Part shown: positions 37,501 to 49,055 of the stretch, piece after piece
Numbering within the stretch: position 1 is the first letter of the stretch
How the letters are laid out: every line of letters starts with the position of its first letter
Source of the DNA: Hsuehochloa calcarea
Lineage: Eukaryota > Streptophyta > Magnoliopsida > Poales > Poaceae
Direction: 5' to 3'
NCBI GenBank assembly: GCA_036346395.1
Contig: CM070601.1
Coordinates: 18,535,763-18,599,762 of the forward strand
DNA: 64,000 bases
The notes under the pieces: model-generated
Seen by the model: only the letters and a program-made list of their open reading frames with translations
Told to the model about the DNA's origin: nothing
Database searches by the model: none
Position numbers and translations under genes: made by a program

Positions 37501-38545
37501 AGAGTCGAGGAGGCTAAGGAACGGCGATCCTCTCGGATAGACTTCGAGAGACTGTCTCTGCATCTAAAAGATTGCAGGAAAAAATAAACAGTAAGTTCTG
37601 AACTTAAGACTGCTTTTGATCTTTAACCTTTACCCGACTCTCCTTTCTTCTCCAGATAAAGAAAAAGAGATGCGGAAGCTCCAGACCGAAGTTCAAGAAA
37701 AAGCTTTGGTTATTCAGGAGTTTTCCCGCATTACCGCGAATAAGGATCAAGAACTCGAGGGTTTTAGAACTCGATTAATGTAAGTAAATCTTTACTGTTA
37801 TCCTTTTGAGTACTTTCCTTTTCTAATGCCAATTTCGTTCGAAATTGTCGCCCAATTGAGAAGCCTCGAGGCTGAAATCCAAGCAAAGACCTTAATCTGC
37901 AATGAGTCCGTCCGCATTGCTAAGATGAATGCGGAGGACATCAGAGCGTGGGAGCAAAAGCATGCTGAAACCGTTGCTTCCCATCGAGAAGAGGTCAAGA
38001 AATTGGATTCTCAATTAGTAGGTAAGAAAAGCTTTTACCTATAATTATCTTTGTGTTATCTTCCTCTAGAAGTATATTTTTGTTTGACCGATATTATTCT
38101 TTTCGTAATAAGTGGTCGAAAACAAGAAGCTTCATGAGGCTTCGACTTGTACCCAACAGAGATGGAGTCGATGAAGACTAGTCTTCAAGGCAACATCACT
38201 CTCTGAACAATGTGCTTAGTGAGCTACATTCGAGGGAAAACTCCTCGAGAAGATACCATAGTTGCTCACACAAGTACCATTGGGGAACAAGTCGGAAAAT
38301 TGCAAGAAATGGTGACCACTCAAGACTAATCAAAATCAATCAATAAGGGAAGCAATGAAGTCTGCAGAAGTTACGCTTTGGCGAAACTTAAAGCTCAAGA
38401 CCCCCGCCTTAATGTTAAACCAATCGAAGCCGACTTCGACTGTCCTGAATCAGAGGCAAGTCGTCTGATTGAGGAAATGCAGTCGGTTGGTAAAAAGGTG
38501 GCGGAGGAAATGCAGATAGGCTCTCCCCTTCGAGTAATCTTGTAA
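34594..38545 (+). pseudogene. Spliced antisense gene inside the gypsy element, coiled-coil product, decayed
   Basis: Plus-strand coding blocks lie opposite to gag-pol. 34879-35091 encodes PPFSYDEYSNTLGWNRELRS and HYHVERVRICMRGVHWDSAD. 36659-37036 encodes an acidic region ending NPDLVYSMFARTTMN before GTAAGT. Short exons follow with KALEQIAVVGEYHRQLLELR, LNSDTKTLADSLDYEKEESR (frame kept across 37199/37450), KEKEMRKLQTEVQEKALVIQ and AQLRSLEAEIQAKTLICNES, which form a long coiled coil. Introns end in proper AGs. At least two of them (about 35650-35760 and 37300-37410) hold GTCGTA hairpins. Shifts break the frame in several places. Extra antisense ORFs of this kind are known in Tat-lineage elements; their function is unknown. 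Confidence 0.5.
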
Positions 38546-39618
38546 CTACCTTGTAAGGCGCATAATTTTTGTTGATGAGTAATATATGATCCGCCTCATT
38601 TCCTGAAAATCATCTTGTCGAGTAGTTAGTAACTCAAAAGATAATAAACGAATGAAAGACTAAGAATTGAAGTCAAATTAATAACTTTATCCTAGCCCCC
38701 GACTATTTGCTTAGATTGTTTAGACAATCTAAATAAATAGTGTTTAAAATGGGGTTTCTGAAAACAAAGAGAGGTTTATTTAACTTATAGCTTTTGTTAC
38801 GGTTGTCAAGCACTGGTCGAAAAGAGTAGAAACGACTTGACACTAGGAAGTTCCTTCTAGTGGGCAGGACCACGTGCAGAGAGGAAAGACTTCGACTAGG
38901 TGATGTTCCCATCTCCGACTAGTTTAATCAAACCAAGAACAAAGAACTTGAGTTAAACAAACGCCTTAGAGTACTTTAGTCATTCGTTCGTCCTTTTTGG
39001 TGGACTTGATAAGTTTTTTCCAAGAGCAAAAGTAGGAGACGAGCGACACTAGGAAGTTTCCTTCTAGTGGGCGGGACCACATGCAGAGGAAAGACTTCGA
39101 CTAGGTGTGTCTCTTCCTTCACCGCTTAAAACAAATCGAGTACACCAAAGGTGGTCGAACAAATGTAAGAAAGTGCACTCTACTTAGAATATTTTTTGAA
39201 TTTATCAAAAAATAGACTAAGATTGAGAGAGTTGGCTTTGAGAACATTACGACTAGATAAAACCCGAGCTCTTTGTATTGGCGTAAAAATGAGTAACGAG
39301 TCGATGCTAGGAAATTCCTTCTAGTGGGCGTAACCACATGCAGAGAGGAGAAGTTTCACCGGATGACGCGTTTCTCGCTTTTGCCAAGTAAAGAAAACGG
39401 GTGTTTTCATATCATAGTCGAAAGATTAAAAAGCACTACTCAAAAATAAGGCAAAAGAGGTAGAAAGAACTCGGACTTTTATTGCTCGAGAAACCGTCAC
39501 ACATAGAATTTATGTGAATCGGTCGATGTTCCAAGAGTTTGAGAGAACTCGTCCATCTTCCATTGCTAGTCGTGACGACTCGCCGAAGTTACTTCGACCA
39601 TCGTAAGGACCTTCCCAT

Positions 39619-40530
39619 TTAGGGAAAGTTTATTCCGATTAGACTTGGATTGGCGAGCCTCAATACTAAGTCACCTACAAGAAGGTCGCGAGGTTGGACC
39701 TTACGATTATAGTATCTCGCGCATGGCTTGTTGGTAGACCGCGAACGGATTAAGGCTAGGTTTCTCCTCTCTTCGAGTAGGTTAATGTCATCTGCTCGAA
39801 GTTGTTCTTGGTCTGAGTTGTTGAAGGTTTCAACTCGTGTCGACCGCAATTTTAGCTCCGGAGGAAGCATGGCTTCGCCCAAAACTAGAAAAATGGTGTT
39901 TCTCCTGTTGCTCGATCGGTGGTCGCATTTAACCGCCCATAATATGGAGGGTAATTCTTGTACCCAAGCCCCGAGCGCTTAACAAGTCGGGTCAAGACTC
40001 GAGTTTTAATTCCTCGCATTATTTGGCCGCTTGCACGCTCGACCGCCCCATTGCTTTGGGGATGTGCAATGTAAGCATAGCATAGCTTGGTACCCAACTC
40101 GTCGCAAAATTCTCAAATTTTGCACTTGCGAATTGTTTACCATTGTCCGTAATTATCCGACTTAACTCCAAATCGACTAATTACGCTTCTCATCATGAAC
40201 CTTTTGTCGCTTGTTGTTATCCCATTCTGAGTTCACTTGATCCATTTTGTGAACGTGTCAATAGCCACAAAAGGAATTCAAACCTCCCGGAGCTTTGGGA
40301 AACGGTCCTAAGATATCAAGCCCCAGTGTCGCAAAAGGCCAAGAAAGAGGTATTGTTTGTAATGCTTGAGCCGGTTGGTGTATCCGCTCTACCATGGAAT
40401 TGGCATCGGACACACTTTTTAACCACCTCCATAGCATCGTGCAGTATCAGAGGCCAAGAAAAACCTTGTCGAAAGGCTTTACCAACCAATGTTCTCAGAG
40501 GAAGCATGCGTCCCACAGATGCCATCGTAT
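39619..40530 (-). pseudogene. Integrase domain of the gypsy element, broken
   Basis: Minus-strand pieces in order: the zinc-binding half with CVRCQFHGRADTP (about 40400), the core with AYIAHPQSNGAVERASGQIM (about 40050) followed by ATTDRATGETPFF, and the C-terminal part with NLALIRSRSTNKPCARYYNR and VGDLVLR (39619-39882). The HPQSNGxxER motif is typical of Ty3/gypsy integrase. Frameshifts separate the parts. Confidence 0.8.
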
Positions 40531-42540
40531 ATCGTGAAGGAGTGTTATTCCTTCATTTTGCGGAATGCATCGCATGAGTATCCCTTGGGTTCCTCGTTTA
40601 TAGAGGACTCCTTCAACCAAAGTATACATTTTGGCTTTTCAGATAATCGATCGCCTCAAGATCATCTTCTGCACTGGAACCCTTGTAAAGATACTCGTAG
40701 ATGGGAGTCAACCAGTATCCTCGTAATCTAATGAGGCCATCTCAAGAGGAGGTGTTTCGGTTCTTCGACTGAGACGGTTTTGGAGTTGCTCCAAGAAAAC
40801 TCCTTTTGGTACTGTGGATCGGGAAGAAGCCATCCGAGCAAGTTGGTCTCATGAGGAAATTATCCTTCGAGGATAAATTGTACCTCAAACCTAAAAATGT
40901 TTTTCTAGCTTACGATATTCGATAAGTACCGAGCCATTGTTGAGTTAGAGCACCGTACTCTTTCCGATTTGATTCACGACTAGTTGAGAGTCTCCTCTCA
41001 CGAGTAGTCGATTTAATTGAGAGTGCTTTCGCACTCGTATGCCGCCTAGCAAACCTTCGTACTCGCCACATTGTTAGTAGCCCGAAAGTTTAATTGTATG
41101 GCATACTTTAAGGTTTCTCCTAGGAGATACCAGACCACCCGACCCGAGCCACTTAAAGTAAGTGACCCGTCAAAGTACATCATCCATCGGTCGTGGAATC
41201 AGATCGGGATCCCGAATGTGTTCAGATTTGTCCATTCGGCGACAAAGTCCGCCAAGATCTGGATTTTATGGCCGTTCGGGACACGAATGGAGGTCGAACT
41301 CCCAAGTTCGATCGACCATTTTGCCATGCGCCCCATTGCTTCCTTATTATGGAGGATTGCTCCCAAAGGAAACTCGGGCACAAGACAACTATTTTGTGCA
41401 CTGAAAATAATGCCGCAGCTTCTCGAAGACATGAGGAGGGCATATAGAAGTTTTTGGACTGAGGGTAACGCCCTTAGGCCCGTAAAACTTCGCTAACGTA
41501 GTAAACCGGTCGTTGTACGCCACGCTCTACGACTAGTATCGCGCTTCTTTGCTCGTGGCGTGGCGGCTAGGTAAATTAAGAGCGCCTCTTCCGCTTTGGA
41601 GAAACCGAACAGAGCACTCGAAGATACCTCTTGACATCCTCAAAGGCGGCGTTGCCTCGCTCGACCACTCAAAACCTTCATGTCTCCCGAGAAGTTTAAA
41701 GAAAGGTAGTCCTTTTCTCCTAGTCGTGCGATGAAACGACTTAAAGCCGCCATGCACCCAAAGTGAGCTTCGACTTCCTTTTTGTGTTTGGAGGACGATC
41801 CGAGGATGGCTTTTATTTTTAAGGATTTGCTTCGATTCCTCGCTCGGATACTAGGAATCCAAGCAATTTTCTGAAGAAATTCCAAACACACACTTCTCTC
41901 GATTGAGTTTTAAGCGGTGCTTTCGAGGTTGTCGAATGTTTCTTGTAGGTCGCTGATATGATTAAGTCTCTTAATGCTTTTTACGACTAGATCATCAACA
42001 TAGGCTTCCAAATTCGGCCTAATTGAGATGAAAAAGTCGATTGCATTAGGCGTTGAAAATAAGCACCGCATTCTTTAGACCAAATGGCATTTTGACATAG
42101 CAAAAGGTACCAAATGGAGTAATGAATGCGGTCTTTTCTTCATCGCTTAAACACATATTGATCCGTGGTATCCGAATATGCATCTAAAAACTTAATATCT
42201 CACAACTGCAGCTTGAATCAACCAAATGATCGATACGAGGTAAAGGGAAATCATCTTTTGGACAAGCTTTATTAAGATCAAGAAAGTCCACGCACATACG
42301 CCATTTGCCGCTTGACTTTTTGATCATTACAGGTTAGCCAACCACTGGGGTGGTTGACTTCTCTTATAAAGCCTGCTTTAAGTAGCTTATCCAACTCTGA
42401 TTTAATAGCATCTCGTCGATCAGGGGCAAATCTCCGTAATTTTTGTTTTACAGGTACTTTATCAGGCCGTAAAGCTAGCCTGTGCTCGATCACCTCCCAG
42501 GGACTCGGGCATGTCGGATGCTTGCCACGCAAAGACATCT
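40531..42540 (-). pseudogene. Reverse transcriptase and RNase H of the gypsy element, broken
   Basis: On the minus strand the RT begins with EVIEHRLALRPDKVPVKQKL and LLKAGFIREV (42278-42538). It continues with FGTFCYVKMPFGLKNA near 42100 and the catalytic YVDD at 41991-42002 (AYVDDLVVKS). AILGSSSKHKKEVEAHFGCM follows, in the thumb/connection region. RNase H and the tether occupy about 41500-40600, with many shifts. It copies RNA into DNA in an active element; here it is non-functional. Confidence 0.82.
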
Positions 42541-42787
42541 GCGTTAGCTCGGAGGAAGGTAATGAGGGCGCTTCCTATTTGGGGTCGGAAGTCTCCCGAT
42601 GCGAACAATCTTGAGGGTTCTTCTGCGTCCCGGAGGAACCTCTTTGACTTGGTCGTTCGGCTTTGGTGTAGCTTTAGGCTTCGACTTGCTAGTCGGTCGA
42701 CTTTCATCTCGAGTTGGTATTTGACCAACCATCTCGAGGATCGACGGTCGCAGACTATACGCCATCTTTTGTCACATCGAATGGTGA

Positions 42788-43115
42788 TCACTCCTTTGGG
42801 ACTGGCATCTTAAGACATTGATACCCGTAATGAGTAGCCATTAAGAATTTTGCCAAAGTTGGTCGTCCGAGTATGGCGTTATATGCCGTATCGAAATCGA
42901 CCACATCAAAGGAGACTTTCTCTGTCCTGAAATTACTTGGTGAGCCAAATGTTAAAGGAAGAGAAACTTGGCCAATGGGTTTGGTCAAGACCCCAGACGA
43001 TTCCATGAAAGGAATATCGCATCGCCTTACCTTTGTCCCGGTACTTGCATCTCGTCCGTGGCTTTAGTAAATAATATGTTCAAAGAATCGCCACCATCAA
43101 CCAACACTCGATTGA
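42788..43115 (-). pseudogene. Retropepsin-type protease of the gypsy element
   Basis: The minus strand reads RVLVDGGDSLNILF around 43070-43110. Plant gypsy elements of this group commonly have a DGG or DTG/DSG triad at this active-site position. It continues with VDFDTAYNAILGRPTLAKFL (about 42850), the typical second hallmark. It is followed directly by the RT region in polyprotein order. Confidence 0.7.
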
Positions 43116-43257
43116 CCCGACAGCTTGTTGATGGTGGGTTCACCACAATCGGATATCGACTGATCGACTCGTAGTGATTGGGCGATCATCCTTCTCAAAA
43201 GAGATGGTAACTTCCGACCACTTGGTAATTTATTGACGAGAGGAGTATGTATAGAAT

Positions 43258-45591
43258 TTACCTCTCGTCCGTGACTTTAAGTTGTCGTTTAGAGTCGTAT
43301 GCCGATGATCCTTCGTAGATGTGCTCAACGGTATGTTGCGGATCTTGGAACGGCATCTCCTCATCATCCGACGACTTTTGGCCACTCGTATGTCCTACCT
43401 GCTCGAGAGTAGGGAGTGGTGCTTTGCCGTTGTAGTAGTCCTCGAGCTTTCTTTGGAAAACTCGGCAGTTGCGGAGGTCATGTCCTTCCTTTTTATGAAA
43501 AGGACACCACCTTGGTTTGTCGTTTCTACGATCAGGGCGCTTACCTTTGCCTTGATCAGGGTACGACTTGGTGGTTTGGGGCTCTCCATCTTTCACGGCC
43601 AGAACCTCCTTGGAACCACTGGTTTGTGATTTTTGACTTTTTATTTTCTTCTTGGACTTTTTTGCTTTTTTATCCTTACCAACTTCACCTGGCTCTCGAG
43701 GAGTATATGTTTCTCGATCGATAGTGTTGTTCCACTCGACTGCCTCAGAAGCAGTTGCATATCGATCGGCCATCTCGAAGAGTTCGGCAACAGTGTTGGG
43801 AGGATTCAAAGCAATGTCCTCCGTTATCCTTCTACTACGGACTCCTTGCTTAAAAGCCCTGATCACAGAGGAATCAGAAATTTCCGGAATTGAGTTACGA
43901 ACCTGACTAAAGCGTTTGATGAATTGACGCAAAGTCTCGTTGTTGTTCTGTTTTATCCGGTGCAAGTCGTCTTCTTTTCCAGGGCGGTTGTATGTGCCTT
44001 GGAAATTCGCCTGTAGAAGATCACAGAGGTGTTGCCAAGAGTAGATCGACTCGAGTGGTTGGTTTAATAACCACGATCGAGCGGATCCTTCGAGCACAGT
44101 CGGAAGGTAATTCGCCATTACATGCTCTCCTCCTCCTGCTGCTCGGACAGCTGTTGTATAGATCTGAAGAAATTCGATGGGATTTTGAGATCCATCAAAT
44201 TTCTCCATGTTCACTGGCCGAAAATGAGGTGGCAAATGAATCGCTCGAGGTCGGCGAGAATGCCCGGCATCCGGTAATCACTTCTTGGCGCCTTCTTTGT
44301 AGGAAAGAAGGGTTAATGTCACCAGGTGATCGTATACGACGATACCCGGTAACAGGCTGACCTGTTCTGTAGTAGGTCTTAGTTCTACGAGGGGAATACT
44401 CCTCGTACTCCACCCGTTGTGAATTTCTTTGTCGAAGTGGTGAATGATCACCTCTCCGAGGGACTTCTTGATCTTCAGTTGATCGAAATGTATTTCTCTG
44501 AATAGGGGATCGATTCGACTTTTGGCCGTGTCGATTCCTACGTAGAGAAATATTCGATTGACTGGTAGCTGAGGAAGTCGTATTGCTACGACTACCTGAA
44601 TGTTGTCGATGAGGTACCTCCAGTCTTGTCATCACAGTTCGAAGTCTTTGCGTAATCTCTTCAGCAAAGAGATCGTACCCTGGCGTTCGAGCAAGCTCTT
44701 GGCTAGGGTTCTCGAGTAGGTCGTTGATGTCTTGGAGTTCTTGTACCTCCTCCGACTGATGTTGAATGCGCCCAGCGAGTTCTTACGATCGCAATTTTCT
44801 TTCTTCGACGACATCAAAATCCTCCTCATCGTGTCTTTGAGGCCTTCTTAGTGGAGTGCGAGAATATCGAGGATTTCCTCGCTCATCGAGTGTTGGTTCT
44901 CTCGCCAATGGTGGTGCCCTTGCCATTACCACGAGGGGCGCAGTGTGTGATCTTCGGGAGTGTTCTTATCTCGGCCTCCATGAGGTCGACCACGATTTGG
45001 GGAAGGACGAAGACCTCCGCTGATGATTCTCACTTGCGCCGAGGCCTCCCGCTTGAGGAGTGCTCGAGGACACCATCTGGCGACTTGGAGTAATCCTCCG
45101 TGCGGGGAACTCCGGTTATAATCGCCTCCGTTCGCAAATGAGATCTGCGGGAGACGGCCGAATTTGCAGAAAGCATGCTTGATCCCACCTCTCTGGAGTT
45201 ACCCCGAGAGAGGATCACTAGATGCTGGTGGAGTCCTGGAATGGTGGCTCCCAGAACTTGACTTACCAAGTCGGACCGTCTTAAGGGGACTTGAATACTT
45301 GGAGAAAGAACTCTCGTCGTGTTGTGAGTCCTCCTGGGAGCGGTCCTGGTCGGGTTGACCCTTGTCCTTTGAGGGAATTGGCCCCTCTGTTGGACGTATT
45401 GTTGTGGGGGATAAGGATCCCTCCTCAACTCCATTAATGGGATGGTTTCCTGGAGAATAATCTCCGGAGGCAACATCACCATCAGCGGATGCATCACTCG
45501 GCTCGTAGTCGAAACCGCATCCATGTCGACGTCTGCGTGACCGCCAAGTCAAACCAGTTCTCCTCGTTCCATTCTCCTGCCATGATTGCAT
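43258..45591 (-). pseudogene. Gag of the gypsy element, frame-broken
   Basis: The longest open part, 43258-44235, encodes a retrotransposon gag domain (FRPVNMEKFDGSQNPIEFLQ, then ARSWLLNQPLESIYSWQHLC and ETLRQFIKRFSQVRNSIPEI), a basic linker and a knuckle CPFHKKEGHDLRNC. The upstream Arg/Ser-rich part to 45591 lies in other frames. The usual order after the PBS is kept. Confidence 0.85.
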
Positions 45592-45632
45592 GAGATTGGA
45601 AAAAGAGAGTATGTTGACAAGAGATTACCGGA

Positions 45633-45653
45633 GGATCCCCACGGACGGCGCCA
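45633..45653 (-). other. Primer binding site, tRNA-Asp type
   Basis: On the minus strand TGGCGCCGTCCGTGGGGATC lies two bases after the 5' LTR. TGGCGCCGT matches the complement of the 3' end of plant tRNA-Asp; the remainder matches in part. Confidence 0.65.
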
Positions 45654-45655
45654 AC

Positions 45656-46463
45656 TGTCGGTGTATTAGAACCGATCTTACGTAAAGATTGTTAGATTCG
45701 GGGGGTCTCCTAGAGATGAGATCACGCAGAGTGGATTGACACGGGATGTTTAGACAGGTTCAGGCCTTCTCCGGAGAGAATAATAACCCTAATCCTGTGT
45801 GTATGGTATTCTTGATGATCAAGTAAAAGACTAAGACTATTACAGAGAATAGCACTTGTGTTTCTACTTGACTAGCTCTTGTTTTTTTTTGTCTCTCCTT
45901 CCTTTATCGCTCTGATTGATGCCCTTATATAGTCGTGAAGAAGTAGCCGTTTTGCCCTGCGGGAGATGCGCCTAATTAATCCAGTAACGGGCGCATGATG
46001 GCAGTAATTACCGGCGCCTCGGCTTCTTCACGCCGTCTGGCAATTATCTTCCAGAGATAATGGGGTAATTACACACCATTAATAAGCGGAATAATAGTGC
46101 GTGCGCACTGCTCGATTCCTTAATCAATTGGACCCACTCGCCCGTAGGTTTGATTATAAGGTGGTCGTAGTTTACCTGATCGTAGAAGAACTTACGACCA
46201 GGTAGCAGTCGTAAAAGGACTTACGACCAGGTAACAGTCGTAGAAGGACTTACGACTATGTAGTGGTCGTAGAAGGACTTACGACCATGATATAGTCGTA
46301 GCAAGACTTACGACTGTGGGGGTGATTGTAGAAGAACTTACAACCACTTATTGGGCTTCTCCCTTATAGATAAGGGGTACCTCTGGGGACTATGTGACAT
46401 CATATTTACCCATAATTAGAATTATAGATAAAAGATAAAATGAGGATTATTAGATCCTCGTCA
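45656..46463 (-). repeat. 5' LTR of the 13-kb gypsy element (808 bp)
   Basis: Starts TGTCGGTGTATTAGAACC and ends ATCCTCGTCA. It keeps a more regular hairpin array than the other LTR. In the element's own orientation it carries the promoter side. Confidence 0.93.
46161..46350. repeat. Array of GTCGTA-N8-TACGAC mini-hairpins (5' LTR)
   Basis: At least six units of about 28-31 bp with the form GTCGTAGAAGGACTTACGAC, each able to form a 6-bp stem with an 8-base loop. They are spaced by CATGTAGTG-like linkers. Confidence 0.9.
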
Positions 46464-46590
46464 AGCTCAAATATCATAATTATTTTCCAAGCCTATGACC
46501 TAGCCTTTTTAACTCAAATCCAAACTGTCATTTTATATAAGTAAGTTTTTATCATAAAGCCATGTTTCATCCACCTATTGTTGTTTATAA

Positions 46591-46776
46591 GGTTCCATCC
46601 ACCTAACCCAAGATATCAGGTTCCATCCACCGGACTCTAGACATCAGGTTCCATCCACCCGACCCTAGACACTAGGTTCCATCCACCTGACTCTAGATCA
46701 CAAGATTCCATCGACCCAACTCTAGATATCAGGTTCCATCCACATGACTCTAGTTCACAAGGTTTCATCCACCTAC
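46591..46776. repeat. Minisatellite, 28-29 bp unit, about seven copies, in the reverse solo LTR
   Basis: Units of the form GGTTCCATCCACCTGACTCT plus AGATATCA, with substitutions. It lies just inside the second part of the solo LTR, next to the 13-kb insertion. Confidence 0.88.
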
Positions 46777-48576
46777 AATTATCTTGTTGCTACAACCATT
46801 TTTAAGTTAACATGTTTGCATCCCATATTTTATTATCAGAACTAACCAAGTGTGGCTTTCTATCCCACGTCCATGACCATGGGCACAACTATTCAAATAG
46901 ATTATGCACTCAGCAGAGGTTGTACAATTTTAACCACAAGATATGATCAGTTATTGATGTTCAGTCGACACACTTCCGTAGGTGTGTGACTAAGAAGATC
47001 GTAACAAGGCCTTTATAATAACTCATCATAATACTACATCAACCAATGGGTTCGATCCTAAGGTGTTAGAACAACATTAACTCCAGGGAAACTACCATTG
47101 GGGGAGTAGACGCATCCCAACTTAGTACCACCACAAAATTGGATGGTGTGTACACAGAGATACGCTCTCCTACAACCCAGGTCCAACAACCCGACCCAAA
47201 CTACCCACAATAAGGTGATAGCACTACGACTTGGTAAATTATTCAGTCAGGTCTATCACATACTAGACTTGTGGTTGCACATTTATCAGATTCAGAAATG
47301 CGGCACATGATTCTGTCCTTAATCGACTCAGGCGAGACAATCCATAGATTTCATGCACCTACATTTAATCCACTCGCCCAAGTCTCCACCAATTTGTAAA
47401 ATATTTTTCTTGTTTCTAGTGGTAACCCACGTTACCACGCTAAGAACCGTATCATGTACTATAAGTATTATAGTGACAACGTTTGTGTCATATTCAAAAT
47501 TAACCACTAGGCATCTCTAAGCATAACCTTTATCCATGTTTAGTTAACCAAGGACAATCTTTAAAATGATAATTAGCCTAGGGTGACAAGGTAAACGTAA
47601 TGTCAACAATCAAGGAAGGGAATAGTAATTAACCAACATATGGAGTAACTAGGCATTAACGTTTAATATAACATTTCATAAATAATAATAAGCATGCAAG
47701 TAACACTTTAAAGCAAAGTAATTTGCATTCAAAAAGTAGGTTTAACATTATCAATTATAAGAACTTGTCTTGCTCAATAGTGGATATCACATGGTCTTGA
47801 TCAACAGCGACAATGGTGTCTAAAGCGTCAAAGTCTATAATCGTGAACATAACCAAATTCAACACAAATTCAAATATATTAAAATAAACTCTAAACATTA
47901 TTATTTTGGTACTGTTGGAAAAGTTTTGAATTTAAATGAAATTATAAATAAAAATCAAGTCATTTGGATTTAAAACAAGGGAAAACGAGCTCTCCAAAGT
48001 TTGATTTGAGAGGAAATACCAAAAAATGGGAAAATCCTAACAGATGGGCCCGGTCGAATTTTAATTTATTTTCTAAAATTATTTTATGTAGAAAAGTCCT
48101 CTATGATTGACAGGTGGGGTCCAGCGGAGTTTTAAATTTTTCCCCAATTATTTTCCTTAATGAAAAAATATAAGTGGTTGACAGGTGGGGTTTAGTCGGA
48201 TTTTTTCCTATTATTTTTATTTGGAAAACCCGAGAGACTTATAGGTGGGACCGCGATCCACATGGACTCAGTCCACCCAACGGTTCACAGGCCCACACAT
48301 AAGCGGCTGCAGTCTACGGACTAGGTCTACATAGAGAGTTTTAAGTGGTAGGGCCCGCATGTCATACACTCAGACACTAAACTACGCTTGAATTAGATTT
48401 TCTAATTACCTCGGGCCAACATGTCATACTGATATTACCTACTAATTAAAATTTAACTAACTACGATTAACTTAATCCTAACTTGGTTCTGCTTCTCCTT
48501 CGATCTGCCTTCTTATGTCCGCGTTCTTCCTTAAGTTGTTGATAGAGTGGTAGTAGTTAATCCTGGAAGAGGCGCC

Positions 48577-49055
48577 TGTTGGAAGTGTCGCGACTGGTCG
48601 GAGCGAGGCAACAGTTGATAAAGTATCAACCGTACGGTGGTTGATATTTGAGAGACACTAAATCGCATGGTAGTTTATTACTAGTATCTAAGGACTATGA
48701 AGCGTCGTGTGGTATGGATTCAATATGACATGTGCTCCATTCATCACACAGTAAGGAGTATGCTTGGAGCAAAATCTAGATGCAGTTCATTGCTTGTACG
48801 AGTAGTTATCTGGTCGGGGAATAGGTATATGACCTTGTCCGACCAGGGTACCTGTAAGTAACCTCTGGAATCCTTACGACCACAGAGGTCGTTAGCCTCA
48901 AGAGTTACAACTCATACGACACACAGGGGTCGTAGACCCAGGGTTTTATGATTCTTACGACCACGAGGGTTGTAGGCTTAGGGGTTACGATCATGAAGAC
49001 ATATGGTCTTTTAATTATATATTAAAGTAATACATAGAGATTTTAATACTCGTCA
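48577..49055. mobile_element. Possible small solo LTR with GTCGTA-type hairpins
   Basis: It begins TGTTGGAAGTGTCGCG and ends TACTCGTCA, similar to the end of the 13-kb element's LTR. The flanks GCGCC and GCAGC match poorly (3 of 5). Inside, 48873-48995 holds three hairpins such as TTACGACCACAGAGGTCGTT. This may be a relative of the 13-kb element inserted in the solo LTR. Confidence 0.35.

Larger units (their letters stand above)
33340..46463 (-). mobile_element. Complete Ty3/gypsy LTR retrotransposon, 13.1 kb, with antisense gene
   Basis: Two LTRs (33340-34137 and 45656-46463) begin TGTCGGTG and end in CA, with exact target duplications AGCTC at 33335-33339 and 46464-46468. On the minus strand the order is PBS, gag, protease, reverse transcriptase/RNase H, integrase, then a 5-kb region with a plus-strand spliced gene, a polypurine tract and the 3' LTR. 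PR-RT-RH-IN order with an extra antisense ORF fits Tat-lineage elements related to Grande, RIRE2 and Retand. All coding parts carry shifts and stops, so it is not autonomous now. Confidence 0.92.

Noticed and set aside
46161..46350. Hairpin array considered as a CRISPR-like or satellite locus
   Set aside because: It is duplicated exactly in position in both LTRs of a retrotransposon in a plant genome; it is part of the LTR.
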